A stretch of DNA of 64,000 nucleotides from a bacterium (lineage in GTDB: Bacteria > SZUA-79 > Acidulodesulfobacterales > Acidulodesulfobacteraceae). The position numbers were made by a program, and so were the translations under genes. The notes below the pieces were generated by a model. The model was not told the DNA's origin and made no database searches. It worked only from the letters and a program-made list of their open reading frames with translations. The stretch lies in contig QIJE01000022.1 of assembly GCA_003232385.1 (NCBI GenBank), positions 22,826 through 86,825 of the forward strand, given 5' to 3'. Below, in pieces: positions 9,556 to 18,272 of the stretch (the stretch's first letter is position 1; each line of letters starts with the position of its first letter).

Positions 9556-10842
9556 ATGAATCGGGTACAAGAAGCAGCATCCGCAATATCTATAGAAGAA
9601 ATTGCCAAAAAAGTGAATGAATCAAGCAGCTTTATTGCAAATGCAGATTCTAAAACAAAGATTAACGTACTGGAGACCCTCAAAAATCTTTTAATAGAGC
9701 ATAAGAGTGATATAATCACAGAAAATACGAAAGACATCGAAAATGCAAAATCATGCGGACTCGGCGAAGCGATTACCGATAGGCTTTTTATTTCGGAAAA
9801 GACATTCGGCTCCATGATAGCATCCATAGAAGACGTAATGAGAATTAAAGACCCGATAGGAGAGATAGAAAATATAGCGGCAAGACCTAACGGGCTGATG
9901 GTCGGAAAGATGCGGATACCACTAGGCGTCATTGGATTAATTTACGAATCCAGACCCAACGTTACCGTAGATGCGTCAATACTCTGTCTGCTATCCGGAA
10001 ATGCCGTAATCCTGAGGGGCGGCTCCGAGGCATTTAATTCAAACAAAATATTAGCTTACATTATATCGAAAAGCTTAAAGATTAACGGTCTTCCCCCAGA
10101 AACGGTTTCAATGGTTCCCTATACCGACAGGTCGGCTGTAAAGGAATTAATTTCGCAGAAAAAATATATTGACTTAATAATACCGAGGGGTGGCGAAGGG
10201 CTTATCTCGTTCGTTACTGAAAATTCTAAAATTCCGGTAATAAAACACGACAAGGGAATATGCCATATATATGTAGACAAAGACGCCGATATCAAAAAAT
10301 CTATTGAAGTAGTTATTAACGCAAAAGCACAAAGGCCTTCCGTTTGCAATGCATTGGAAACGCTCCTGATTCATTCGGAAATAGCGGATAAATTTATTCC
10401 GTATATGCTTGCGGAACTCGAAAGGGCCGGCATTGATACGAGAACAGACGGTAAAATCTTTAGTGATTACAAAAATAAATTTAACTTTATAGAAGCCGCC
10501 GACGATATGGACTGGGATACCGAATATTTAAGCCTTACTTTGTCTGTAAAATTAGTCGAAAATATGAATGAAGCAATAATGCATATTGAGCGACACGGCT
10601 CCTATCATACGGAAGCAATACTGACCGAGAATTATACGAACGCCTTGGAATTCATTAGAAGGGTAAATTCATCATGTGTTTTAATAAATGCCTCAACCAG
10701 ATTTAACGACGGTTTCGAACTGGGGCTTGGGACTGAAATAGGCATATCTACTTCAAAAATCCATGCCTTCGGGCCTATGGGGGTCAGAGAGCTTACCACA
10801 ACGAAATTCATCGTCTTCGGCAACTATCAGAAAAGATTATGA
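9556..10842 (+). CDS. proA: Glutamate-5-semialdehyde dehydrogenase (gamma-glutamyl phosphate reductase)
   Basis: Reduces gamma-glutamyl phosphate to the semialdehyde with NADPH, the second proline step. The 428-residue length is standard. Visible: the cofactor-side IYESRPNVTVDAS, LRGGSEAFNSN, IIPRGGEGLI, and the catalytic Cys in KAQRPSVCNALETLL (about residue 260). The C-terminal GLGTEIGISTSKIHAFGPMG is also characteristic. The start follows an AAGGGGG SD. Its stop overlaps the nadD start (ATGA, 4 bases). Confidence 0.96.
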   Translation: MNRVQEAASAISIEEIAKKVNESSSFIANADSKTKINVLETLKNLLIEHKSDIITENTKDIENAKSCGLGEAITDRLFISEKTFGSMIASIEDVMRIKDPIGEIENIAARPNGLMVGKMRIPLGVIGLIYESRPNVTVDASILCLLSGNAVILRGGSEAFNSNKILAYIISKSLKINGLPPETVSMVPYTDRSAVKELISQKKYIDLIIPRGGEGLISFVTENSKIPVIKHDKGICHIYVDKDADIKKSIEVVINAKAQRPSVCNALETLLIHSEIADKFIPYMLAELERAGIDTRTDGKIFSDYKNKFNFIEAADDMDWDTEYLSLTLSVKLVENMNEAIMHIERHGSYHTEAILTENYTNALEFIRRVNSSCVLINASTRFNDGFELGLGTEIGISTSKIHAFGPMGVRELTTTKFIVFGNYQKRL

Positions 10843-11492
10843 AAATCGGGATTTTCGGAGGGACGTTTGATCCAATTCACTATGGACACTTAAGGGCGGC
10901 GGAAGAAACGGCGGAAAGGCTTAAATTGGACAAAGTCATATTCGTTCCTACAAATATAACATCCGACAAAAAAGAGACTCTGCTTAAACCGGAAAAAAGG
11001 CTTAAAATGATAAACATCGCAATAAAAAGCCGCGAGAGATTTGAAGCCTCGGATATTGAAATAAAAAGGGGGGGCTTTTCCTATTCTTACGATACAATTG
11101 TTCAGCTTAAATATATATATCCCCAAGACGAATTATATTTTATCGTCGGTGTAGATACCTATTTGGGAATTAAAAACTGGAAAAACGGCAAGAAAATATT
11201 CGACATAATTAATTTTATTATAGTAAGCAGGGCATGTAAAGAGCCGGGCTTGAATAATTTAACAAAGCTCAAAAACTTTTTGCCCGATGAATTAAAAAAC
11301 GGCATAATTTCCGATTATACTGAAAATAGGCTTATCACTTCAAAAAACAAATTTATATACTTTTTAAAAATCACCGGATTGGATATTTCATCAACGGATA
11401 TAAGAAACAATTTTAAAAATAATGTTTCGAATCTCTTTTTGTTGCCAAATGAGGTTATTAATTATATAATAAATAATAAGTCGTATTTTTAA
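10839..11492 (+). CDS. nadD: Nicotinate-nucleotide adenylyltransferase
   Basis: Transfers AMP to nicotinate mononucleotide in NAD synthesis. The nucleotidyltransferase signature GIFGGTFDPIHYGHL (with HxGH) is at residues 3-17, and the C-terminal ISSTDIRNN supplies the second nucleotide-binding motif (ISSTxIR). The 217-residue length is typical. It overlaps proA by 4 bases and is followed by rsfS, the usual nadD-rsfS neighbourhood. Confidence 0.95.
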   Translation: MKIGIFGGTFDPIHYGHLRAAEETAERLKLDKVIFVPTNITSDKKETLLKPEKRLKMINIAIKSRERFEASDIEIKRGGFSYSYDTIVQLKYIYPQDELYFIVGVDTYLGIKNWKNGKKIFDIINFIIVSRACKEPGLNNLTKLKNFLPDELKNGIISDYTENRLITSKNKFIYFLKITGLDISSTDIRNNFKNNVSNLFLLPNEVINYIINNKSYF

Positions 11493-11518
11493 ATTCGTTA
11501 AATTTTAAGGTGATATAA

Positions 11519-11917
11519 ATAATCGAAACAGTAAAAACAAACAGAAAACCGCTTAAGAGAACCAACAAAGACATCAGGCTTATCATAGATTCTCTTTTAG
11601 AAAAAAAGGCTCACACCGTAGTGGTGCTTGATGTAAGGAGAGTTTCGGAAATGACTGATTTTATAATTATAGCGGGGGGCTCGTCAAATCGTCAGCTAAA
11701 AGCAATTGCGAGTAATCTTATCAAGTCATTAAAAAAACGCCCTATAGGACAAGAAGGCATCTCTACTCCCGGTTCAATGTGGATTGCAATAGATTACGGC
11801 AGTATCATGATACACCTGATTCATGATGATTTACGGGCATATTATGACATAGAAGGATTGTGGCCGGAAGCAAAGGAATTAATAGTTGAAGCTTGCACCG
11901 ATGAAGAACCCGCCTAA
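11519..11917 (+). CDS. rsfS: Ribosome silencing factor RsfS (Iojap-like), probable non-canonical start codon
   Basis: RsfS binds ribosomal protein L14 and blocks subunit joining in slow growth. The core VVVLDVRRVSEMTDFIIIAGG and the C-terminal GSIMIHLIHDDLRAYYDIEGLW are family hallmarks. The first conventional start is GTG 11621, but that would remove the conserved N-terminal helix (TNKDIRLIIDSLLEKKAHT), which is encoded in frame upstream. The frame is open back to a TAA at 11516-11518. An SD-like AAGGTGAT (11507-11514) is spaced for ATA 11519, giving 132 residues; ATC 11522 is the next option. The start codon is therefore inferred as a rare one, or as an ATG lost by mutation or sequencing error. 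Confidence 0.8.
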   Translation: MIETVKTNRKPLKRTNKDIRLIIDSLLEKKAHTVVVLDVRRVSEMTDFIIIAGGSSNRQLKAIASNLIKSLKKRPIGQEGISTPGSMWIAIDYGSIMIHLIHDDLRAYYDIEGLWPEAKELIVEACTDEEPA

Positions 11918-11958
11918 AGGGCTATTATAATTTTAACATTTCGAATATACTTACATTT

Positions 11959-13335
11959 ATGTATATAATTACGATAATCATATCCGTACTCGTGCTAATT
12001 GCTTTCTTTGAGTATCTTTATGCCTTGAACCCCATAAAGGTCCCGCTGCATTATGCCCCGGGGCATTATCATATAATAAACAATTATTTGATAATTTACA
12101 TTTTTTCGGCATTTTTAATCGGCATTGCGCTTATATTAATTATAACTATATTAAATATTTTATTCCAAAAATTAAAGGCGTTGCTACACAAGAGAAGCGG
12201 ATACGTAAAGACCGAATTGGACAACTCCATAAATAAGGCTTTAGATGCATATATAAAGGGACAGTATGACAAGGGTATCGATTTAATAAAAAAATATTTG
12301 TTTAAGTATCCCAATAGTATAGGCGCACATCTTTTACTGGCAAAAATTTACAAGCATAAGGGAAGGATAAAAGAATGTGAATCTGCGCTAAATGAGGTTT
12401 TAAATATAGAAAAAGACAATGTCTCCGCTCTTAACGAGGCTGGAAATCTTTATAAGATAAACAATAACTACGATAAAGCCGTTTTTTATTTCAATAAAGC
12501 GCTGGAAGCGTCTCCGGATAATCTTTATGCCATAACGCAGCTGAAAGATATATATATAAAAAAGGAAAAATGGAAAAACGCTTACCGTTTATCTAAACTA
12601 TTTCTCTCTGAATCTAAAGATAAAGAAATAAAGAAAAGAGAAGAACAGGTTATGTTGGGGCTTAAATACGAATTCGGTAAATATCTCTTAGAATCGGAAA
12701 ATGATACCGAGAGATCGGCAAAGAGATTTAATCAGGTGCTGAGTCAGGATAAAAATTTCGTGCCCGCCTACATATCGCTCGGGGATGTTTTTATTAAAAA
12801 AAATAAGCCGCATGAGGCGTTTGAATTATGGGAAAAAGCATTCTTAAAAACAGGCAACCTCGCATTGATTATAAAAATAGAAGATGTTTCCATAAAAACA
12901 AATCATCCGGAAAATATAATTAAATTTTATCAGGAACTTGTTTATAACAACCCTGAAAGGTGGGAATACAGGCTGTTTTTGGGAAAGCTATATATAAGGT
13001 TGGAGATGATAGACGAAGCCCTTTCTAATCTTACCGCAATACCGACATCTATATTCAAAGACGTCTCCTTAAATATGCTGCTTGCGGAATGTTATTATAA
13101 AAGAGGAAAATATAACGATGCTTCCATTAATTTCAGAAAAGCACTTGAAAGCCGGTTCCCCGTTAAACTCCCCTTTGTGTGTTCTAACTGCGGATTTGCT
13201 TCTTTAAATTATTCCTCCATATGCCCTTCGTGCAATTTCTGGAATACTTTCAACATTAAAACATCGGGAACGCTTTACGAAATAGGAACAAAGAACGGAT
13301 TAAAAAATAACGTACCGTCTTTCGTTTCCGAATAA
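11959..13335 (+). CDS. LapA-LapB-like fusion: membrane-anchored TPR protein with C-terminal rubredoxin-like metal site
   Basis: 458 residues. Residues 1-23 and about 43-67 are membrane helices separated by a short loop (NPIKVPLHYAPGHYHI) that resembles the LapA/DUF1049 layout. Tetratricopeptide repeats follow from about residue 90 to 400 (for example AHLLLAKIYKHKGRIKECES). The C terminus carries two Cys pairs, VCSNCGFASLNYS and ICPSCNFWNTF, matching the rubredoxin-type metal domain of LapB/YciM. In Enterobacteria separate LapA and LapB adjust lipid A synthesis by handing LpxC to FtsH; here both parts appear in one chain. The role is inferred from architecture. The start ATG has no SD. Confidence 0.75.
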   Translation: MYIITIIISVLVLIAFFEYLYALNPIKVPLHYAPGHYHIINNYLIIYIFSAFLIGIALILIITILNILFQKLKALLHKRSGYVKTELDNSINKALDAYIKGQYDKGIDLIKKYLFKYPNSIGAHLLLAKIYKHKGRIKECESALNEVLNIEKDNVSALNEAGNLYKINNNYDKAVFYFNKALEASPDNLYAITQLKDIYIKKEKWKNAYRLSKLFLSESKDKEIKKREEQVMLGLKYEFGKYLLESENDTERSAKRFNQVLSQDKNFVPAYISLGDVFIKKNKPHEAFELWEKAFLKTGNLALIIKIEDVSIKTNHPENIIKFYQELVYNNPERWEYRLFLGKLYIRLEMIDEALSNLTAIPTSIFKDVSLNMLLAECYYKRGKYNDASINFRKALESRFPVKLPFVCSNCGFASLNYSSICPSCNFWNTFNIKTSGTLYEIGTKNGLKNNVPSFVSE

Positions 13336-13371
13336 AAATCCGGCAAGACTTAAAATATTAAGTAAACATTT

Positions 13372-14268
13372 ATGAAAAAATTTGAGAGCGCTATTTTAAT
13401 TATTTTAGACGGATTCGGGATATCCCGTAAAACGGACGGCAATGCTATAATAAATGCCAAACCGGAATTCATAAACCATCTATTTGAAAATTATCCCTTT
13501 ACAACCTTGACCGCTCACGGCACGGATGTAGGCTTACCGGAAAATACTATGGGAAATTCCGAAGTAGGACACTCTAATATAGGTGCGGGGCGGGTAATAA
13601 TGCAGGATTTAACAAAAATAAATCCGCTTATAAGAAACGATAGCCTGAAAAACAATAAGGTCTTGCGTAAATTTCTTGAAAGAATAAAAAGCAACGGTTC
13701 AAGGGTTCACCTAATCGGTTTATTGTCGGAAAGCGGGGTTCATTCGGAATTATCTCACTTATTATATCTAATTGATTTCTTTTCCAATAACGGAGTTGAA
13801 GAGATTTACGTTCATCCGTTTTTAGACGGCAGAGACTCTCCCCCGCAAAGTGCCGTAACTTTTTTAAAAAAATTAATCGGACATATCGAATCTTTAAGCG
13901 GTGGTATTTATTTATCCACGATATGCGGCAGGTTTTATGCTATGGACAGGGATACGAGGTGGGATAGAACGGAGACGGCATTTAATCTTCTGACTAAGTT
14001 AAAAGGTGAAATATTCGATGACCCTGTAGAAGCCGTTAAGAAATTTTATTCTAACGATATAACCGATGAATTTATGCCCCCTATAGTAATAAATAAAGAC
14101 GGAAAAAACGAGGGCAATATGCGGGAAGACGACGGGGTTATGTTTTTTAATTTTAGAGCGGACAGGGCAAAACAGCTGACGATGGCTCTTACCTTTAAGG
14201 ATTTCAAAGACTTTTCTAGGGGTAATTTTAGACCGGTTAAAAATTTTATATCAATGTTATATCAATGA
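13372..14268 (+). CDS. gpmI: 2,3-bisphosphoglycerate-independent phosphoglycerate mutase, N-terminal part (frame broken)
   Basis: Interconverts 3- and 2-phosphoglycerate. This 298-residue piece holds the first metal site and catalytic serine (LIILDGFGIS; ENTMGNSEVGHSNIGAGR, catalytic Ser in GNSEVGH) and the phosphotransferase domain (HPFLDGRDSPPQSA, GRFYAMDRDTRWDR, FFNFRADRAKQ). It stops shortly after FISM because of an 11-bp tandem duplication, and the rest continues in another frame from 14265. Together the two pieces equal a normal mutase of about 510 residues. The stop overlaps the next ATG (ATGA), so the halves could still be made as two chains. Confidence 0.85.
   Translation: MKKFESAILIILDGFGISRKTDGNAIINAKPEFINHLFENYPFTTLTAHGTDVGLPENTMGNSEVGHSNIGAGRVIMQDLTKINPLIRNDSLKNNKVLRKFLERIKSNGSRVHLIGLLSESGVHSELSHLLYLIDFFSNNGVEEIYVHPFLDGRDSPPQSAVTFLKKLIGHIESLSGGIYLSTICGRFYAMDRDTRWDRTETAFNLLTKLKGEIFDDPVEAVKKFYSNDITDEFMPPIVINKDGKNEGNMREDDGVMFFNFRADRAKQLTMALTFKDFKDFSRGNFRPVKNFISMLYQ
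14246..14267 (+). repeat. Exact 11-bp tandem duplication breaking gpmI
   Basis: TTATATCAATG occurs twice in direct succession, at 14246-14256 and 14257-14267. Removing one copy restores one continuous frame reading ...NFISMTKYDDSF..., exactly what the family requires. Confidence 0.9.
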
Positions 14269-14927
14269 CTAAATACGACGATTCGTTTAAAAATGAATAT
14301 ATAATAAATCCGGAAAATTATGATAATATTTTCGGAGAAGTCATTTCTAACCTCGGCTTTAATCAGTTTAGAATTGCCGAAACGGAAAAGTATGCGCACG
14401 TAACGTATTTTTTTAACTGCGGAAATGAAGAACCCTTCAAAAACGAAGACAGGCTGTTAATACCGTCACCGAGAGAATATAAGACCTATGACATGATACC
14501 GGAAATGAGTGCCTTTAAGATTAAAGACGCCCTTATGAAAAACATAAAATCCGGCAATTACAAACTGATAGTTTGTAATTTTGCAAACTGCGATATGGTC
14601 GGGCATACGGGAAACTATGAGGCCGCTATAAGTGCGGTTAAAACTTTGGACTTGATTCTTGCCGAAATAATACCGGCCATTTTAAATTTGAATTACGTTT
14701 GTATAGTGACCGCCGACCATGGAAACGCGGAAACAATGATAGACGAAAACGGCATGCCGATGACCAATCATACCCTCAATCCCGTGCCATTCGTTATAGT
14801 ATCTGACGGCAAAGAAGAAATTCCGGCATTAAAACCGGGCAGGCTTGCGGATATAGCACCCACAGTACTTAAACTGCTCGGGCTGGATTTACCGGAAGAG
14901 ATGACCGGACGAATTTTATGGGAATAA
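14265..14927 (+). CDS. gpmI: 2,3-bisphosphoglycerate-independent phosphoglycerate mutase, C-terminal part (frame broken)
   Basis: A 220-residue continuation of gpmI, starting at MTKYDDSF. It supplies the rest of the alkaline-phosphatase-like metal domain: IVCNFANCDMVGHTGN (Asp and His ligands) and VTADHGNAETM (Asp and His ligands), ending in LPEEMTGRILWE. The ATG overlaps the upstream TGA as ATGA and has no SD of its own, so any independent translation would need reinitiation. It overlaps the pseudouridine synthase start by 10 bases. Confidence 0.85.
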   Translation: MTKYDDSFKNEYIINPENYDNIFGEVISNLGFNQFRIAETEKYAHVTYFFNCGNEEPFKNEDRLLIPSPREYKTYDMIPEMSAFKIKDALMKNIKSGNYKLIVCNFANCDMVGHTGNYEAAISAVKTLDLILAEIIPAILNLNYVCIVTADHGNAETMIDENGMPMTNHTLNPVPFVIVSDGKEEIPALKPGRLADIAPTVLKLLGLDLPEEMTGRILWE

Positions 14928-15853
14928 TTTCATTCGTATACACTCAAGACAATATCAGATTAGATTTATTCTTAAAAACACGATTGCAGGACAATACAAG
15001 GTCCTACATTAAAAAGCTCATATTAAATGGAAATATAAAAGTCAACGGGCAGATTATAACAAAACCCGCTTTCAAGCTGAAAGAGGACTGCACGTTGGCG
15101 GTAAAAGAACTGGAAATAATCAAAACCGGATTAAAAACTTTAGACGCAGATATTGAAATAATCTATGAAGACGAATATATTGCGGCAATAAATAAACCCG
15201 CGGGCATTTCTACGCATCCCGGAAAAGGAAATTACGACAACACCTTGGTAAATATTTTAATAGGAAAAATATCCAATCTTTCCGGCATAGGCGGCGTAGA
15301 AAGACCCGGAATAGTTCACAGGCTCGACAAGGATACGTCGGGCATTATGCTCATTGCAAAAAACGATTTTTCTCACAATGCCCTTATGTCTTATTTTAAA
15401 AATAAAGAAATCAAAAAGACCTATCTTGCCGTATGTTACGGCCATATCTTGCAAAAAACAGGGCGCATCGAGGGATTCATTAAAAGGGATCCAAGGAATA
15501 GGCTAAAAATGGAAATAACCAAAGAAACCGGAAAATATTGTATTACAGATTTCGAGATTTTAAAAGATATACGCGGCGGGGTTGCCGAGCTGCTCAAGGT
15601 AATGCCGCAGACGGGACGTACTCACCAGATAAGAGTATCTCTTTTTGAAGCAGGTAATCCTATAGTAGGAGACAAAACTTATAAAAGAAAAGATATGCTG
15701 AACAGATATAGAAGCTTAAATTTCGTTAAAAGACAGATGCTTCACGCTTATATGCTCGAGTTTATTCATCCTAAAACAAAGGAAAAAATGATCTTTAAGG
15801 CAAAAATTCCGGAAGATATGGTTTGGGCAACGGGTGAGGAAGTAGAACTATGA
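14918..15853 (+). CDS. RluA/RluD-family 23S rRNA pseudouridine synthase
   Basis: 311 residues. An N-terminal S4 RNA-binding domain (about residues 12-75, DLFLKTRLQDNTRSYIKKL) is followed by the pseudouridine synthase domain with the catalytic-Asp motif GIVHRLDKDTSGIMLIAKN and the downstream MPQTGRTHQIRVSL. The S4 domain favours an RluD/RluC-type large-subunit rRNA enzyme over RluA, but the exact target uridines cannot be read from sequence. The start overlaps the end of gpmI by 10 bases and the stop overlaps pgeF by 4. Confidence 0.9.
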   Translation: MGIISFVYTQDNIRLDLFLKTRLQDNTRSYIKKLILNGNIKVNGQIITKPAFKLKEDCTLAVKELEIIKTGLKTLDADIEIIYEDEYIAAINKPAGISTHPGKGNYDNTLVNILIGKISNLSGIGGVERPGIVHRLDKDTSGIMLIAKNDFSHNALMSYFKNKEIKKTYLAVCYGHILQKTGRIEGFIKRDPRNRLKMEITKETGKYCITDFEILKDIRGGVAELLKVMPQTGRTHQIRVSLFEAGNPIVGDKTYKRKDMLNRYRSLNFVKRQMLHAYMLEFIHPKTKEKMIFKAKIPEDMVWATGEEVEL

Positions 15854-16569
15854 TTTACCGCATCAATGATTTAAATGTGGAGGACAATTCCGTAGCATAC
15901 GGCTTTGCCGACGACTCGTTGAATTTTAACCCGGAAAACTTAAGCGACAGAAAAAAGCTTTTAGGGCTTATCCCCTTCACTGAAATAGGTGCGCGTATAT
16001 ATGAAGTAAGGCAGGTACATGGCAATGACATTGCGATTTTAAATGAAAATTCAGATAATTTATCGAGTTTGACCGCTGCCGACGGAATTTTTACTCAAAA
16101 ATCCGGTGCAGTATTATGCATACGAACAGCGGATTGCGTTCCCGTGCTTTTTACGAGCCTTGAGGATAGGACAATCGGCGCCGTCCATTGCGGTTGGAAA
16201 GGAACTTACGACAATATAATAAAAAATGTAAAAGACACTTTGATAAATAAATTCGATTCTGATTTAGACAAAATAACCGTAATGATAGGCCCGTCCGTAT
16301 GCAAAAAATGCTATGAAGTAAAAGAGGATTTTTTAAATTTATTCACGGCAAAAAACCCTGCAAGCATGGATTTTTTTACGAAGAATGCCGATAAGAACGA
16401 AATAACTTTTGATTTAAAAGGATTCATAAGAAATGAACTATATTTAAACGGATTCGACGACAAAAATATTTACGATATAAATAAATGCAGTTTGGAAGAT
16501 AATAATTTTTACAGTTATAGGCGGAATAAAACGAATAAAAGACAGGTGTCTTTTATCGTAAATTTATAG
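15850..16569 (+). CDS. pgeF: Purine nucleoside phosphorylase/laccase-domain protein YfiH (PgeF)
   Basis: A 239-residue Cu-oxidase_4/YfiH-family protein. The conserved His/Cys set is visible: RQVHGNDI, IRTADCVPVLF and VHCGWKGTYDNI. The family was called multicopper polyphenol oxidase but acts as a broad purine nucleoside phosphorylase/adenosine deaminase, and as PgeF it edits peptidoglycan precursors in E. coli. It shares ATGA with the pseudouridine synthase gene, the common rluD-yfiH pairing. Confidence 0.9.
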   Translation: MIYRINDLNVEDNSVAYGFADDSLNFNPENLSDRKKLLGLIPFTEIGARIYEVRQVHGNDIAILNENSDNLSSLTAADGIFTQKSGAVLCIRTADCVPVLFTSLEDRTIGAVHCGWKGTYDNIIKNVKDTLINKFDSDLDKITVMIGPSVCKKCYEVKEDFLNLFTAKNPASMDFFTKNADKNEITFDLKGFIRNELYLNGFDDKNIYDINKCSLEDNNFYSYRRNKTNKRQVSFIVNL

Positions 16570-16591
16570 AAAACGTAAAATTATTGTAAAA

Positions 16592-17179
16592 ATGATAAAA
16601 ATAGGCTTAACCGGCTCAATAGGGTCGGGAAAATCTACGGTTCTCAATTTATTTAAAAATTATGGATTTTTAATCTTAGATCTTGACCTCGAGGCAAAAA
16701 AAATAATTAAAAAAAATACGGAGGAATATAAAAAAATTGTTGATTTTTTCGGTAAAAACATTTTAAATAAGGAGTATGCTATAGACGGCAAAATTCTTGC
16801 CGATATCGTTTTTTCCGATTTATTAAAAAAAAAAGCTCTTGAAAATATAATCTATCCGACTTTAAGGACTAATATAGACCGTATACTTAAAATAAGCAAG
16901 GAACCGGCTGCAATAATCGAAGGTGCCGTTATTATCGAATCCGGATATTATCTGAAATTAGATAAGACTATTCTCGTTACCTGCGACTTACCCGGAAGGA
17001 TTAAAAGAACGCATAAAAAATTCTATTTTGACGATTTTATAAAAAGGGATAAAAGCCAATTAAGTCAGGCGGAAAAGATTATAAAATCCGATTTCATAAT
17101 AAACAATAATTACGGATTAAAATTTTTAACGCCTCAAGTCGAATTATTCGTGAGCTTTTTAAAAAATACTCTAATATGA
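16592..17179 (+). CDS. coaE: Dephospho-CoA kinase
   Basis: Last step of coenzyme A synthesis, phosphorylating dephospho-CoA at the 3'-ribose. The P-loop KIGLTGSIGSGKSTVLN is at residues 3-19, with ILDLDLEAKKI (the family's D-D-x-A-like segment) next. The lid region around RIKRTHKKFYFDDFIKRDKSQ and the final KADFIINN-like stretch (KSDFIINNNYG) are as expected. At 195 residues the size is standard. The start ATG lies in A-rich DNA without an SD. Confidence 0.92.
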   Translation: MIKIGLTGSIGSGKSTVLNLFKNYGFLILDLDLEAKKIIKKNTEEYKKIVDFFGKNILNKEYAIDGKILADIVFSDLLKKKALENIIYPTLRTNIDRILKISKEPAAIIEGAVIIESGYYLKLDKTILVTCDLPGRIKRTHKKFYFDDFIKRDKSQLSQAEKIIKSDFIINNNYGLKFLTPQVELFVSFLKNTLI

Positions 17180-17213
17180 TTTGCTAATTAAAGAAATACG
17201 GGGGGGTATATTT

Positions 17214-18218
17214 ATGGAAGAATATCAAAAATGCGAAGACTTGGGTTACGGGTTCATAAAAGAGCTTACGGAATTCGTCTCGCAAAAAACATCGACCGAG
17301 CAGATGCTGCATTTCGTCAATATAGCATTCGAATATACATTCGGAGTAACGGCGATAATGTTCATATATAAAAAATATGGTTTGGAAGAGAAAGTGGAGA
17401 TTTCAAGGGGTTTCTCTCATGCATATGTTAAAAAAATTAATGAGAATCCCCCCCTATCTTTACTAAAAAACATAGCATCCATAAAGAAAGGATTATATAT
17501 AAATTTCGAAGAAGATAAAGAAAAATATGCGGAATATGCCTATTTGTTCGAGCATGACAACGTCTCGGAGTTCTATGCCTGCGAACCGAAAACCGCCTAT
17601 ACGGATTCATATTACGTTACAATGTATTCCGTGCACGGATTTAAAAATTGCGGAAGTAACAAAATAGAAATATTCGATACTATTTTCTCGGTAATAGCAT
17701 ACATACTGAACTCAAATAAATGCGTTCAAATTATGAGGGATTGCTCCCAGATAGATTACGTATCCGGGCTTAACAATTTTAAATATTTTCATGAGAAACT
17801 TTTTCAGGAGATGCAAAAAGTAAATAACACAAAGGGACTGCTATCGGTTGCGCTAATTTCAATAAATCAATTAAACAAGCTGAATTCCGTATTCGGTCAC
17901 GGCGCCGGAGACAAAAGTATCGGAATGATAGCTAATATTATTAAAAAAAATATAAGGGCATTCGACATAGCCTCGAGATACGGCAATAAATTCATAATAT
18001 TATTTCCTAACATGGACGGCGCGACCGCCAAGGATATTTTGAAAACCGTTTTTTTAGAGGTAGAATCCTGTTTTGGAAAAGAAAAGCAGGATATATTATC
18101 GTTAAATGCAGGCGTATCGATGTTTCCCTCTGACGGCGGAAATGAACGAACCGTTTTAGATATGGCGGAGGGCAGGCGTATCGAGGCGAGAAGACAAGGC
18201 AAGTGGACAATATTATAA
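17214..18218 (+). CDS. Degenerate GGDEF-domain protein with N-terminal GAF-like region
   Basis: 334 residues from ATG 17214, which has a G-rich SD (GGGGGG); the upstream TTG at 17181 is less likely. Residues about 1-165 look like a GAF-type sensor. Residues about 180-330 follow the diguanylate-cyclase fold (DYVSGLNNFKYF, FGHGAGDKSIGMIANIIKKN, ASRYGNKFIILFPN). The signature GGDEF is replaced by YGNKF and the first metal aspartate position reads SINQLNKLN, so cyclase activity is very unlikely. It may bind c-di-GMP or act as a structural sensor. It lies between coaE and rho. Confidence 0.8.
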   Translation: MEEYQKCEDLGYGFIKELTEFVSQKTSTEQMLHFVNIAFEYTFGVTAIMFIYKKYGLEEKVEISRGFSHAYVKKINENPPLSLLKNIASIKKGLYINFEEDKEKYAEYAYLFEHDNVSEFYACEPKTAYTDSYYVTMYSVHGFKNCGSNKIEIFDTIFSVIAYILNSNKCVQIMRDCSQIDYVSGLNNFKYFHEKLFQEMQKVNNTKGLLSVALISINQLNKLNSVFGHGAGDKSIGMIANIIKKNIRAFDIASRYGNKFIILFPNMDGATAKDILKTVFLEVESCFGKEKQDILSLNAGVSMFPSDGGNERTVLDMAEGRRIEARRQGKWTIL

Positions 18219-18272
18219 TAGCCGATAGGCGGCATAAAGATTTAACCAAAATAAAATTTTAATGGAGTGTTT

